Source: Marchantia polymorpha subsp. ruderalis (taxonomy: Eukaryota; Streptophyta; Marchantiopsida; Marchantiales; Marchantiaceae). From it: a stretch of 64,000 bases of DNA. Positions 52,273 to 63,387 of this stretch are shown here, one piece after another. The notes under the pieces were generated by a model. That model was not told the origin of the DNA. It was given only the letters and a program-made list of their open reading frames with translations, and did no database searches. How positions within the stretch are numbered: position 1 is the first letter of the stretch; every line of letters begins with the position of its first letter. The stretch is taken from positions 20,314,001 to 20,378,000 of the forward strand of contig AP031354.1 of assembly GCA_037833965.1 (NCBI GenBank), in the 5' to 3' direction. The position numbers and the translations under genes are program-made.

Positions 52273-54212
52273 ATGACCTTCGACCGGGCGGCGGAGAACG
52301 TCCCATTCTTGAATTCGCGATTCCAATCTCTTGTGCGCGCTGCGCGCATCCATCTGCTGGCTGCGGACCATTCCCGACGTCGTCACACAGGAGAATTCTT
52401 GTTGATTGAGGGAGAAGTGAGTGCGCGTGATTTGGAATTGAGCGCGATTAGAGTTTGCCGAGAGAGAAAGAAACGCGGACAGTGCGGAAGTAGAATGAGT
52501 GGGCGAGCGAACCCCAGGAACGCAATGACGAGACCGAGCAGATTGCGGATGGTGCCACTTCGCCTGCCGCAGAACGGGCTGCGCGCTTTCGAAGAGCGCT
52601 TAATAGCAAGAAAGCTCGATTTCTTGCTATGGGGATGGAATTACATCTGTGCGAATATGGTGCGCGAGTGGCTAGAGCCACAGGGACCACCCTCGCGCGG
52701 ATTGCGTCCGCATGTTGACCGGTGGACAGTCCAAGATTGGGCGCAGGCGTTGGGAAGATGTGCTGGCATGCCAGGGCATCTCCTTTTTGACAGCGAGAGC
52801 ATCAAGGTGACCAAGCAAGAAGAGGCGCAATTTGTGGAGCTGTTCAAGACCGGGAGGTCTACCAAGAATGGGTACAGGACCCGTGATTACAAAGATCGAT
52901 TTCGCCGGACTCTGTCCGCGGCGCTGATGCAATTACTGCAGCCGCACCGTGCCTGCTACATCACATTGTGGCAGGTCTCTTTTGTGGAGTGCGTCATCGA
53001 GGGAACTCCAATTCACTGGGCGAGCATCCTGCACAGGGTGATGCGACAGCACGCGTTTGAGGAGAAGGGGGGAACTCTAAACCATCTTTCTCCTTTCCTC
53101 ATCAATTTTTATCGACAGCGGAATTGTTTGACAGCGGCAGAGCTTGAACATTTTCCGCCATTGTCCATCGACCATCCCGGGAAGTATGTGCGGGAGAACG
53201 AGGTCGATACTGACGCAGAGGAGTCACCGACTTCTACCCCATCAAGACGGAGGGACGAAGGGCGACACACTCCTGCAGCGCGAGTGCCGCGGAAGCGGCG
53301 ATGGAGGGAAGAGTCCGAAGAGGAGCAGCATCAAGAACCCTCTGCTCCCATTCGACCGCGGCCGCTGTGCGAGCCATACAGCCGGCCAAAGCAGAAGGCA
53401 CGCAGACTGGTGTTACCAGCTGACAGTGCAGACACGGCGACGATTGCGACGGAGATAGGAAGTGCGTCGCCAGAGAGGCGAGAGGAAGCGCGGACGACCG
53501 CAGGAGGGACGGGCCACGCTGCAACCTCGTCGGAAGAGAGGCGAGAGGAAGCGCAGACGACCGCAGGAGCGACGGGCCACGCTGCAACCTCGTCGGGAGA
53601 GAGGCCGCCTACGGGCCAAGGGCCTCCAGAGTTACCACGTGCGATGCGGACAGATGTTCCGTTTGCGCACAAGCGAACCTCCGCGGACGGACGAGCCTCC
53701 GCGGACCGGCGAACACAAGTGGACGTGGATCTACGCTTACGCGTGGGAAGGAGCAGTCCGCCTGTGCACAGGCGCTCACCTGCGCACAGGTCGCCTGTGC
53801 ACAGGTCGCCTGTGAACAGGACACCTCCACACGTGCCGCCTGTGCACAGGCAAGAATCACCCCCGTTCCAACGTAGGAAGGGGAAGGAGCCGGCGGAAGA
53901 ACCGCCTACGAGACACCGGCCCTCGGGGCCAGACCCTCCGGCGCACCACGCGCCGCAATTCGCGCCTTCGGCGCCAGGGCCTTCGAGCCGAGGAGATACG
54001 AGCAGAGAGCGTGCGGAGGCCGCACCGTCGGCAGAAAGTCCGCCGATAGATGCGCCTTCGGCGGTAGGGCCTATAGGCCAAGGAACGTCGGGCGTGCGGC
54101 CCCCGGCCATGTCGCCTTCGGCGATAGAGGTCCGCGGCGCTACGCCTGCGGCGGACAAGGCGCCGGCAAATGCGCCTGCGCACGGGCCGGGCACAGCCCC
54201 CACGGACCGATC
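52273..54212 (+). pseudogene. U3-encoded accessory protein in the 3' LTR, N-terminal part, interrupted
   Basis: Same start and sequence as 41020-42941, plus six extra residues (a second GRASAD-like unit near 53690). The family 2 insertion splits the gene in the linker after TAPTDRS. Its second part is at 62069-63344. The 3' LTR is the copy that the genomic RNA would carry, so this insertion removes the protein from this locus's own full transcript. Confidence 0.9.
54209..54212 (+). repeat. Target-site duplication GATC, left
   Basis: GATC occurs once at the uninterrupted site (42938-42941) and on both sides of the family 2 element (54209-54212 and 62065-62068). It is 4 bp, where 5 bp is usual for Ty3/gypsy. 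Confidence 0.85.
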
Positions 54213-55073
54213 TGTAAGACCGGGTGTTGCACATATGTACTAAGTCTTAGAAGTGGTCAAGGGAATAAGGATGATTAGCCAAGGCATAGCTAAGACTAGC
54301 TAGTTATGACTAAACTAGTTAGTTATAACTAAGTTTATCTAGTCATGACTAAGTTTAGCTACAATGTCTATAGTTGGCGGAGTAATTAGCGGAGTTCTAG
54401 AAGAATGGAGTGAGCACTTCTATTTTGTCTTTTACAAGGAGTGAGCACTTCTATTTTGTCTTATACAAAAGTTCTAGATTCCAAGGGATTAGATATTTGA
54501 CTAGAAGCTTGGATTTGATTGGTTTGACTAAATGTATGAAAGATGATTGGCTAGACTAAGTCTAATGTTGACTTAGTGGCTAGGAAGCTTGTAGAAGTTT
54601 AAAAGCTTCCAATGGCATGTCGCCACCTCAACCTTGGATTCCGGAAGCTTCTAGAAGGTTTAGGTAGGCCAATGGCATGTTGCCACGTAGAGAAGGTTAG
54701 TCAAACTTACCTAGGTAAAAGTAAGTTAGGAGAAATTACCACATGTTACTATGGTAACTTCTCAAGTAGTATAAATAGAGAGGTAGAGTAGCACCTCTCA
54801 AGCAAGTTTGGAGAGTCATGTGTGAGGACTTGTTTCAATAATGAAGGAGTGAAGTTTTCGAGTATCTTGGAGTATCGACGTGTGTTTGCGTTTATGTGAA
54901 GAGGGTGATGTGAGGAGAGTTTGTGTGTGTGAGTTGGAGTGATACATGAGAGTTTGTGAGAGAAGGTGTTTGTGACATGAGTGAGAGTATGAATCCTAGT
55001 CTTCTAGAACCATGATGCGCTACCACAAAGCCATCAGAGGTAGACCTGAGTGAGAGTCAGCCCGGAGGTTGCA
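54213..55073 (+). repeat. 5' LTR of the family 2 element (861 bp)
   Basis: TGTAAGACCGGG to GGAGGTTGCA. It contains a direct repeat of about 31 bp (GGAGTGAGCACTTCTATTTT, near 54417-54475) and a TATA box at 54770. Confidence 0.95.
54770..54777 (+). promoter_or_regulatory. TATA box of the family 2 LTR
   Basis: AGTAGTATAAATAGAGAGG is a strong plant-type TATA box, about 300 bp before the LTR end. The copy in the 3' LTR is at 61761. Confidence 0.75.
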
Positions 55074-55077
55074 TTTT

Positions 55078-55095
55078 TGGTTCCGTTGCCGGGAC
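55078..55095 (+). other. Primer-binding site, tRNA-Glu
   Basis: TGGTTCCGTTGCCGGGAC, 4 bp after the LTR, is complementary over 18 bases to the 3' end of plant tRNA-Glu (GTCCCGGCAACGGAACCA). Confidence 0.85.
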
Positions 55096-55155
55096 CTCAA
55101 TCTAGAAGGCGGAATGTTTAGGATTCGATTTCTAGCTCGAGAGAAAGTATCCATG

Positions 55156-55284
55156 AGGGATCACTTGGTGTTAACATTGGGGAATGAAAGAGCGGAGAGT
55201 GTGCTTGAGAGCGAAATTCCATTTGTTTATCCCATAGTCTCATATGATAGCCTAGAAGTGATTTTGTATGTTTTGTTCACGTAA
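55156..55284 (+). CDS. Small leader reading frame (42 codons from ATG), module copy 1
   Basis: The frame reads MRDHLVLTLGNERAESVLES, then EIPFVYPIVSYDSLEVILYV, and stops at 55284. The same module recurs at about 56250-56358 in another context. It lies 60 bp after the primer site in the 5' leader. It could be a remnant, an upstream ORF or an exon of a spliced product; function unknown. Confidence 0.35.
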   Translation, partial: RDHLVLTLGNERAESVLESEIPFVYPIVSYDSLEVILYVLFT

Positions 55285-55750
55285 ACATGTCTTTTTGAGA
55301 GAAAAGTGATCTTAGACACCGAAAAGTATTTTTGAAGGTATTCTTCAAAGTTTTTATTGATTTTAGAGTGAAAGATAGAGAAAATTTACGTTTTTGTTTC
55401 AGGTCCAGATCATGTGTTAACAGAAAGATATGAGAGTTAGAAGTTGAGTGGGTTTTCACGGGTATCAAAAGTCTGCTCTCTGGAAAGTTTGTACAGAGTT
55501 GATTACTTTTTCTGTATTTCAATTTAGGCTTTGAAACTTCGTACGAGTGTGTATTGGAAGATAAGCTACGTTTGAGTCAAAATTTCACTGAGAGATCACG
55601 TCTAGAGACGAAGTTATGTTGATTTGAAGTTGAGGGGGTACAAAAGCAAGATAACAAAGCAAAAGTTTTTGATTTCTTTATTCACAGTTTTCGTCAAGTA
55701 GATAGCGTTTCTGGGAGAGGTCTTTTGAGTGGTTTCTACCTTATGGGAAA
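55285..55750. other. Leader of the family 2 element, noncoding as far as seen
   Basis: AT-rich, with stops in all frames on the + strand. It lies between the two small reading frames; no motif recognised. Confidence 0.5.
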
Positions 55751-56194
55751 ATGAGTGAACAAGAAGGTTGGAAGGTTAGATTATCCAAAGTACCTCAAGG
55801 CTTGGATGTTATAGTGTCTTTAGACTCCAATACAAGAGAATTCAAGGTGGAGTTTGAAGAAAGAGTAGTGAGTCAATCTCCAAGAGTCAAACGTGAAACT
55901 TGTTTTTATTGTGGAGAGGAGGGCCATAAGGTTGTCAATTGTTCCCTACGGAACAAAGATAGAAGATTGAGGAGCAAGAGGAACTTGGGAGATTTGAAAC
56001 TTCACTTGGGACCATCATCGCCACATGAATCCCAAAGCGCGACCTTCTGTGACAATTGCGGAGTGATTGGGCTACCAGCGGGACACGAATGCAGCGGAGT
56101 GAAGGCACTTCTGGAATCACTTGTGGAAGGGTTTGACGGCAAGCTAAGTGCTGAAACAGAGAAAGTGACCTCAGCGGGTTCAAGCTCCAACTGA
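55751..56194 (+). CDS. Leader-encoded zinc-finger protein (147 aa) upstream of gag
   Basis: A separate reading frame between the primer site and gag. Residues about 56-69 form a CCHC zinc knuckle (CFYCGEEGHKVVNC, spacing 2-4-4), with basic residues after it (RNKDRRLRSKRN). Residues about 99-113 hold a second Cys/His cluster (CDNCGVIGLPAGHEC). The knuckle suggests nucleic-acid binding. Gag of this element has its own, shorter-spaced knuckle (residue 269), so this protein might supplement it. The ATG at 55751 follows GGGAAA. The frame ends at 56194, and an overlapping +1 frame stays open to 56358 with the repeated leader module, hinting at a frameshift or a spliced product. Confidence 0.6.
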   Translation: MSEQEGWKVRLSKVPQGLDVIVSLDSNTREFKVEFEERVVSQSPRVKRETCFYCGEEGHKVVNCSLRNKDRRLRSKRNLGDLKLHLGPSSPHESQSATFCDNCGVIGLPAGHECSGVKALLESLVEGFDGKLSAETEKVTSAGSSSN

Positions 56195-56249
56195 AGATGG
56201 AGATCATCATTCGAATGATGGAGAAGATGATGATGAGGGTAAGACTCAT

Positions 56250-56358
56250 CGTATGCCTAGGAGAGGAGAGAGCTTTGGCTATCTTGGAACAACCAATTCC
56301 TTTTGTGTTTCCTTTGATGAATTACTCAAGGATGGAGTTAGTGTTGTTTATATTGTAT
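56250..56358 (+). other. Leader module copy 2 (duplicate of 55165-55284)
   Basis: In the +1 frame after the zinc-finger gene: LGEERALAILEQPIPFVFPL, then MNYSRMELVLFILY and a stop. It matches the first module at most hydrophobic positions (LGNERAESVLESEIPFVYPI, then SYDSLEVILYVLF). Confidence 0.55.
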
Positions 56359-56408
56359 TAGGAAGCCCCATATAAATTTCCAATAAAAATAAAAATAAAA
56401 AAAATTAG

Positions 56409-59400
56409 TTGGAAATGGGGAAGCTTCCGGTATTTTATGGGAGGGAGAATGAGGATGTAGAAGCTTTTGTTAGGGACTTCAAGAGGGCTTGCATAGGAAA
56501 CAATGAGAGGAAGAAGGACGAGTGGGCTATGCTTTTGCCGGATTTCTTGGAGGATTCTGCTCTCAAGTGGTACAAGGAGTACAAGAGGGAGCATTCGGAG
56601 GACGACACGTGGGAGACATTAACGGAGAACCTGATCGAAAACTTTCTTCCCAGTGAAAGTTATGAAAAGTTGATGTGTGAGGTCACCTTCTTGAAACAAG
56701 GAGAGAACGAGAAGGTGAGGACCTATGTGGAGAGAACCGAGAAGTTGGAATCTAGATTCCACGTGGTGTTGAGGAAGGGCGGAGACGAAGTGGATGCTAC
56801 AATGGTGGGGATAAGGGCGATGCTCATGAAGAACTTCGTTGGAGGTTTGAGACCTGAGATTCGAAGTAAGGTGAGATACGAGAAGCCCTCTTCTAAGGCT
56901 GAAGCCATTCGAATTGCTATTAGAATGGAGGAGAGCTTAGAAGATGATGATTCTAGCTTGGTGGCTAGAGAAGTAGCTCCACCAGTTGTAGGAAGGTCCA
57001 TTGTTTCAAACCCTTCTACTTCATCCACGATAGCGAATCCTAGTGTGGATTTTCAAAATGAATTGAAATCTATCACGGAGACTCTAGCAGATCTCAAGAT
57101 CAATGTAGTACAGTTGTGGGAGAAGAGGAATCAGAACGTAGGAGGAGGCTCTAGGGGGTATGGAAATTATCCTCCAAGAGGAAATCCACCTTCAGGAAAC
57201 TTTGCGGTTTCTTGCTTTTCTTGTGGAGGTCCTCATTTCCAGAGGAATTGTCCTAACCCTCGACAACATGATGGAGTTCGGCACAACAACAATGCACCGG
57301 CCACGCAACAAGCCAAGGATAAGGGAGTAGCATCCATTGATGTATTTCCTCATCAATGCACTTTTGAGAAAGGGGAGAGCTCAAAATCGAAAGTGGATAT
57401 CCTTGCTCATGAGAAGAAGCGTGCCCGATTTGCGGACGAGTCGATTTTCATGGAGGACACGCCAAGTCGAAGTACACGGTCAAGTGGAGTGAGTCAACCA
57501 AGAGTACCAAGGAAGAAGTTGGGCATGGATGACTTTTCCATTTCATCTTCTCAAGCTAAGTATGACGTGGTGGAGGATGTAGGAAATCAGAAGGCCAATA
57601 TAACAGTTGGTCAGCTGATTGCCTTGAATCCAGCCATTCGGAAGGAGTTAAGAGGAGGTCTTATCTCCACAAGGACCAAGAAGCGGAAATCTAAGGGGAA
57701 GGCTCACATGACCAATGTGGGAGTTGGGGTGGTGGATGCGGCTGCTTCGGAGGTATGTACACATGCTTCAAAGATCGAAGTGAGGATCAATGGACATGAT
57801 GTATCAGATGTGTTGGTTGATGGTGGATCGGCTGTGAATGCCATGTCTGAGAGGTTGATGCAGAAGTTGGGTATGCAACCTTCTAGACCTTCTAGCATAA
57901 TTGTTGGTATGGCCAACAAACAGAAGGTAAGACCACTGGGGGTGGTAGACAAAGTTGTGGTTAGTGTGAGGGGAGTGCAAACTTTGCTTTCCTTCCAAAT
58001 TCTCAAGGAAGCTAGCTACGACTTGCTGTTGGGACGTCCTTGGTTGAGGGCGGTAAGGACTACGGACCGATGGCACAAGGGCTATTTGAGGATAGGCCCA
58101 AAGAACCATCGAGTTAAGGTTCCTTTGACGAGAGGAGGGGAATCCACCACTGACTCAGATAGACCAACTGACGAGTATTGGGAATCTGAGAGTGAAGAGA
58201 GTGGTAGCTTTTCAGAAGTTGACACAGACATCTCAACTTCTGATCAAGAAACATCATCAGAGTACTCTTCTGATGATAATGTTCAAGTACAAGTCATTGC
58301 TGCCATGGAGTTGTTGCCTAGGCCTGGAGTGAAGAAAGATCCTGACAAAGTGGAGATGAGCGAAGAGGAGGTGTGTCGACGACTGTCCACTCTCAGGTTT
58401 GGTCCCAAGGTTACCAAGGAGGAAAAGGCAAAGTTTCTGGATATATTTCGCAAATATATTCATGTTTTTGCCTTTAGTTACAAGGATCTTAAGCATGTGA
58501 CGTTGGAGACTCATCGCATCGAGTTGGAGGAGAAAGCTCGTCCTATTCGGCAAAAGCAACGCCGAATAAATCCACCTACGGCTCTTGTGGTGAAGGAGGA
58601 GATCGACAAGCTCAAGGAGGCTGGCTTCATCTACGAGGTAGAAAATTCTGAATGGGTGTCTCCAATTGTGATAGTGAAGAAGAAGAATGGTAAGCTACGA
58701 GTGTGCGTAGATTACAAAAAGTTGAATGCTGTCACAAAGAAAGACTACTATCCCTTGCCTTTCATAGATGAGATTCTAGAGGAGGTTGCTGGTCATGAGT
58801 GGTATAGTTTTGGAGATGGTTATAGTGGCTATAACCAAATCCAAATTGCCTTAGAAGACCAACTCAAAACAACTTTTACCACTCCATGGGGAACCTTCGC
58901 TTTTAGAGTGATGCCGTTTGGTCTATGTAATGCTCCTGCCACTTTTCAAAGGTTCATGAATAGAGTGTTTGAACCTTTCATTGGAAAGTTTGTAAGGGAT
59001 TTCATAGATGATTTTTGTGTTTACGGGAGGAAAGCGGATCATTTTGATCATTTGATCAAAATACTTCAACGGCTGGAGGAAGCTAAGGCTTCACTCAATC
59101 CAGAAAAATGCATTTTTGGATGTGAGGAAGGCCTATTGTTGGGGCATATCATCTCCAAGAATGGTATAGCGGTGGACCCGGAGAAGGTGACACGGATCAT
59201 GGAGTTACCTTTTCCGGCGACTTTAACCAAGTTGAGGCAATTCCTTGGTATGGTGGGGTACTATCGACGGTTCATCTTGTCCTTCTCCAACAAAGCTCAT
59301 GCCTTGACGAATTACATGAAGAAGGGAGTGGAGTACGAACTCATTTTCAAGGATGAAGCTGCAAAGAAGGCGTTCGAAGTTCTCAAGAAGGCGTTGGTGA

Positions 59401-60467
59401 CGGCTCCAATTTTGGCGAAACCGGATTGGGGTAAACCTTTCATTCTCTACACAGATGCATCAAATATTGCTGTAGGATGCACCTTGAGTCAATTAGATGA
59501 TGAAAAGCATGATCATCCAATTGCCTATGCTAGTAGACAAATGGTTCAAGCGGAGAAGAATTACTCAGTGACAGAGAGAGAGGCCTTAGCTGTAATCTTC
59601 TCACTTAAGAAGTTTCGACATTATTTGTTGGGTGGGAGATTCACTATAGTGACTGATCATAAGGCTTTGAAATACATTTTCAACAAGCCTAATGCTGAAG
59701 GGAGGATAGCTAGATGGAAGCTACTACTAGCAGAGTTTGATTATACCATTGAGGATAGACCTGGAAAGAAGCATGCTAATGCGGATTTGATGTCGAGAGC
59801 ATATGATGATGGAGGAGATCAGTCAGTAGATGACACCTTTCCGGATGAGGACTTGCTAGTCATGGACACGGTGACAACAGTACCGGAGGAGTACAAGGAA
59901 ATTTGGGATTTCATCTCTAGAGGAGAGTTTCCTCAAGGAATGCATCAAAGGGAGAAAAATGCATTAGTGAAGAGATGTCAACCTTATATGATCATGGAGA
60001 AGGTACTTTTTCATCAAGGAGCTGACGGACTTCTACGAAGGGCGGTTGGGAGAGGAGAGGCACTACAACTCATGAAGGAGTTTCATGATGGTGCAGTATG
60101 TGGAGGACATTTTGCGGGGAAGGTAACTGCCTTCAAAATTCTTGATGCTGGTTATCATTGGAAGGGTATTTTTAAGGATTGTGTGGAATATTGCAAAAGT
60201 TGTGATGTGTGTCAAGCTTTTGCTAAAAAGTCCATGAAAACCCCTCCTATGATTTCTGTACCAGTGTTAGGTCCTTTTGAAAAGTGGGGAATAGATTTTG
60301 TAGGTCCTTTGAATCTTACTCCTCGAGGGAATAAGTTCATTGTGATAGCTACAGATTATCTTACGAAGTGGGTAGAGGCAAGACCACTTAAATCTACTAA
60401 TGAGAAGGAGGTTGGTAGATTTTTATATGAGAGAATCATTACTCGATTTGGTTGTCCATTGAATTAG
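56409..60467 (+). pseudogene. Gag-pro-pol polyprotein of family 2, ended early by a frameshift in integrase
   Basis: A single frame of 1352 codons. Gag capsid-like region about 1-200 (FYGRENEDVEAFVRDFKR, SALKWYKEYKREHSEDD). Unusual zinc knuckle at 269 (CFSCGGPHFQRNC, spacing 2-3-4). Protease with Asp 471 in VDGGSAVN, a form seen in plant Tat-type elements, and DLLLGRPWLRA. RT with FGDGYSGYNQ and FIDD at 865-868. RNase H (YTDASNIAVG, VTDHKAL). Integrase zinc region (KSCDVCQ) and first catalytic Asp 1296. At 60458-60461 one base is missing compared with the family, giving TAG at 60465, just before the second catalytic Asp. Unlike family 1, no stop separates gag-pro from pol. ATG 56409 starts LPVFYGRE; an alternative is 56415. 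Confidence 0.9.
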
Positions 60468-61180
60468 TATCAGATAGAGGAGGAGAATTTGTGGGAAGTA
60501 TGATTCAAGCCATGTTGGAGCACTTTTCCATCAAGGCTCGAGTAACCACTTCCTACAAACCTAACGCTAACGGGTTGGCGGAGCGGACCAACTACACTTT
60601 GTGTATGATGTTGGCCAAGGATGCAGACATGGACGGGAGTAAACACAATTGGGACAAGAGGCTCCATGCTATCTTATGGGAGTATCGCACAACATGGAAG
60701 ACATCTATCGGATACTCACCTTTTCGGATGGTGTATGGAGTTGAGTCAAAACTTCCCATACAGTTTGACTTGACAACATTCACAACAATCCAGCAAAGGT
60801 TGAAGAAATCAAATGGAGCAGAAGCCATCAAGTCTCGCCAACAACAATTGATGGAGTTGGAGGAAGCTCGAGCATTAGCCATGGTACGAGTGGAGCGGGC
60901 TCAACAGTTGCAGAAGAAGTATCACGACAAACGAAGTGGAAACCAGAACTTGAAGCCGTTCAAGGAAGGTGATTGGGTGATGCTCTTTGATGCAATTAGA
61001 TACAAGAGAGCTAGGAAAAAGTTTCTTCCTAAGTATTTTGGACCTTTCATAGTTGAGAAGGTGTGGAGAAATTTCACTTATGACATCAAGGAGTTAGGAG
61101 GACGTCACTTCGATCGAGTCAACCACGACAAGTTGAAGTTATTCCATCGAAGATCAGATTCTTTCACTCCGAGGGCGTAG
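60461..61180 (+). pseudogene. Integrase C-terminal half of family 2, out of frame
   Basis: It continues the integrase in the shifted frame: ELVSDRGGEF with the second catalytic Asp, ANGLAERTNYTL with the Glu (spacing DD35E), and the GPY/F module (LPKYFGPFIVEKVW) near the end. It stops at 61180 with no chromodomain. All family residues are present, so the single deletion is the only visible lesion. Confidence 0.9.
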
Positions 61181-61189
61181 TGAAATCTT

Positions 61190-61203
61190 GGTCCGGGGGT
61201 AAA
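61190..61203 (+). other. Polypurine-like tract of family 2
   Basis: GGTCCGGGGGTAAA directly before the 3' LTR start. It is shorter and less purine-rich than that of family 1. Confidence 0.6.
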
Positions 61204-62064
61204 TGTAAGACCGGGTGTTGCACATATGTACTAAGTCTTAGAAGTGGTCAAGGGAATAAGGATGATTAGCCAAGGCATAGCTAAGACTAGCTAGTTATGA
61301 CTAAACTAGTTAGTTATAACTAAGTTTATCTAGTCATGACTAAGTTTAGCTACAATGTCTATAGTTGGCGGAGTAATTAGCGGAGTTCTAGAAGAATGGA
61401 GTGAGCACTTCTATTTTGTCTTTTACAAGGAGTGAGCACTTCTATTTTGTCTTATACAAAAGTTCTAGATTCCAAGGGATTAGATATTTGACTAGAAGCT
61501 TGGATTTGATTGGTTTGACTAAATGTATGAAAGATGATTGGCTAGACTAAGTCTAATGTTGACTTAGTGGCTAGGAAGCTTGTAGAAGTTTAAAAGCTTC
61601 CAATGGCATGTCGCCACCTCAACCTTGGATTCCGGAAGCTTCTAGAAGGTTTAGGTAGGCCAATGGCATGTTGCCACGTAGAGAAGGTTAGTCAAACTTA
61701 CCTAGGTAAAAGTAAGTTAGGAGAAATTACCACATGTTACTATGGTAACTTCTCAAGTAGTATAAATAGAGAGGTAGAGTAGCACCTCTCAAGCAAGTTT
61801 GGAGAGTCATGTGTGAGGACTTGTTTCAATAATGAAGGAGTGAAGTTTTCGAGTATCTTGGAGTATCGACGTGTGTTTGCGTTTATGTGAAGAGGGTGAT
61901 GTGAGGAGAGTTTGTGTGTGTGAGTTGGAGTGATACATGAGAGTTTGTGAGAGAAGGTGTTTGTGACATGAGTGAGAGTATGAATCCTAGTCTTCTAGAA
62001 CCATGATGCGCTACCACAAAGCCATCAGAGGTAGACCTGAGTGAGAGTCAGCCCGGAGGTTGCA
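61204..62064 (+). repeat. 3' LTR of the family 2 element (861 bp)
   Basis: Same length as 54213-55073; line-by-line reading shows no difference. Followed by the target duplication GATC (62065-62068). Confidence 0.95.
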
Positions 62065-62068
62065 GATC

Positions 62069-63344
62069 AAGGGAGCAGCAGACGATGGAGCGGAGTGACT
62101 GTCAGCGGGATGAAGTCTCGATGCGCGATGCGCAATCCAACCCCGCGCAGCCACCCTCCGCTCAATCGCCTTCGGCGACGGACGACAGAGACAGAGAGAA
62201 TGCGGTAGGCAATCAACCAGCGAGAGACGGGGATGCCGCACGGGTGCATTCGCCTTCCGCCTTAGACATTTTGGCGACGAGCAGCGAGGCTGCAGCCGTG
62301 CCTTCGCAGGCAGCACACGTCGAGGACGTGCAGCCCCACTCGGGGCAGTCGCCGACGCAATCAATGGCGACTGAAATTCTCCACTCGGACGATGACGACG
62401 GAGGCTCCACGGAAGAAATGTCAGGAGCAGAAGACACCGAGGAGGAGGAGGAGGAAATTGTTGGAGCGCCGGCGGCGGCGCTCTCTGAGCAGGTGATTCC
62501 GTTGCTGCGGTACTTGGATCGCAAGGTCGATAAATACGCCGACCCACTCCAGCCGGGATCTTACATCGAGTTAGTGCGCAGGCGGACTCGCACTAAAGTC
62601 CACACCAGCAAGCTATTAGCTAGAGTGGACCAGGAGTTGAGGGACTTGAAGGAGAAGCATGAGTGCTTGTGGGGACAGTACAAGCTTAATCAGAAATTCT
62701 ACAAGCACTCCGAGAAGATGAAGGATGAGAAACTGGGCGAGCTCACCAAGGAGCAGGTGAAGGTCAAGGAAGCACTCAACTCTGAGCAGGCCCAGAATCG
62801 GATTTTGTCAGAGGAGCTCGTGCGACAGACGCGGTTGTTGGAACAATGTCAGCTCGCACGGCAGGCGGATGAAGAATTAATCCGCAGGTTACAGTCAGAG
62901 TGTGGCGAATTGAGGGCGCAACGTGCCGAAGCCGAATCTCAATTAGTGACCATTGAAGAGGATCGCAGGAAGGAGGCGGATCGCACGAAGGTGGAGACGG
63001 CGAGGCGAGTCGCCCACTGTCTCAAGGGCTACGCCCACTGGGAAGTGAAGGCGCAGGAGAAACTCACACTGCGTGAGTTTGAATTGCGCGCAGCCGGGTT
63101 GTTGTCAGGCGACAGTAGGAGTCGGCGGAAGGTAGCGAAGAAGCTCGAGGCCTTTCTGTCGAAGGCACAGGATACCATGTCCTCCCTCGAGGAGAAGGTG
63201 TCCGCGGCGTTGCAGCGGTTGGGACTGCGTAGTCGAGCGGAAGAGTGGCAGGGTAGGGAGTTAGTGCGCGGCAGTCGGCCGCGCAGGAGACGTAGTACAG
63301 GTTCCGCGGAGTGTAGTGTAGCGTGGTTCCGTGCAGGCGTGTAG
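62069..63344 (+). pseudogene. U3-encoded accessory protein in the 3' LTR, C-terminal part
   Basis: The second part of the gene interrupted at 54212. An in-frame ATG at 62085 (ATGGAGCGG) would start a product of 419 residues with the acidic patch, coiled coil, CLKGYAHWEV and basic tail but without the N-domain. Compared with the 5' LTR copy only one cluster of changes is visible (EEKVSAAL for EGEVSAAL). Whether it is transcribed from the family 2 LTR just upstream is open. Confidence 0.85.
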
Positions 63345-63380
63345 CGTAGTGCAGTGTAGTGCTAGGTAGGACTTAGAAGG

Positions 63381-63387
63381 TATAAAA
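63381..63387 (+). promoter_or_regulatory. TATA box of the interrupted 3' LTR
   Basis: AAGGTATAAAATAG, the same position relative to the U3 gene as in the 5' LTR (44254). Confidence 0.65.

Larger units (their letters stand above)
51027..54212 (+). repeat. 3' LTR of the intact element, part 1
   Basis: Collinear with 39774-42941 at a constant offset of 11253 bp up to the 18-bp duplication near 53690. It is cut at 54212 by the family 2 element, after the target site GATC. Confidence 0.95.
54213..62064 (+). mobile_element. Complete family 2 Ty3/gypsy element (7852 bp), very young
   Basis: Two 861-bp LTRs that look identical, a tRNA-Glu primer site, a leader with two small reading frames, a gag-pro-pol gene and a polypurine-like tract, flanked by a 4-bp duplication. 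It is more AT-rich than the family 1 LTR that holds it, so the borders are plain. A single-base deletion in the integrase region makes this copy defective for its own movement. Confidence 0.95.
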
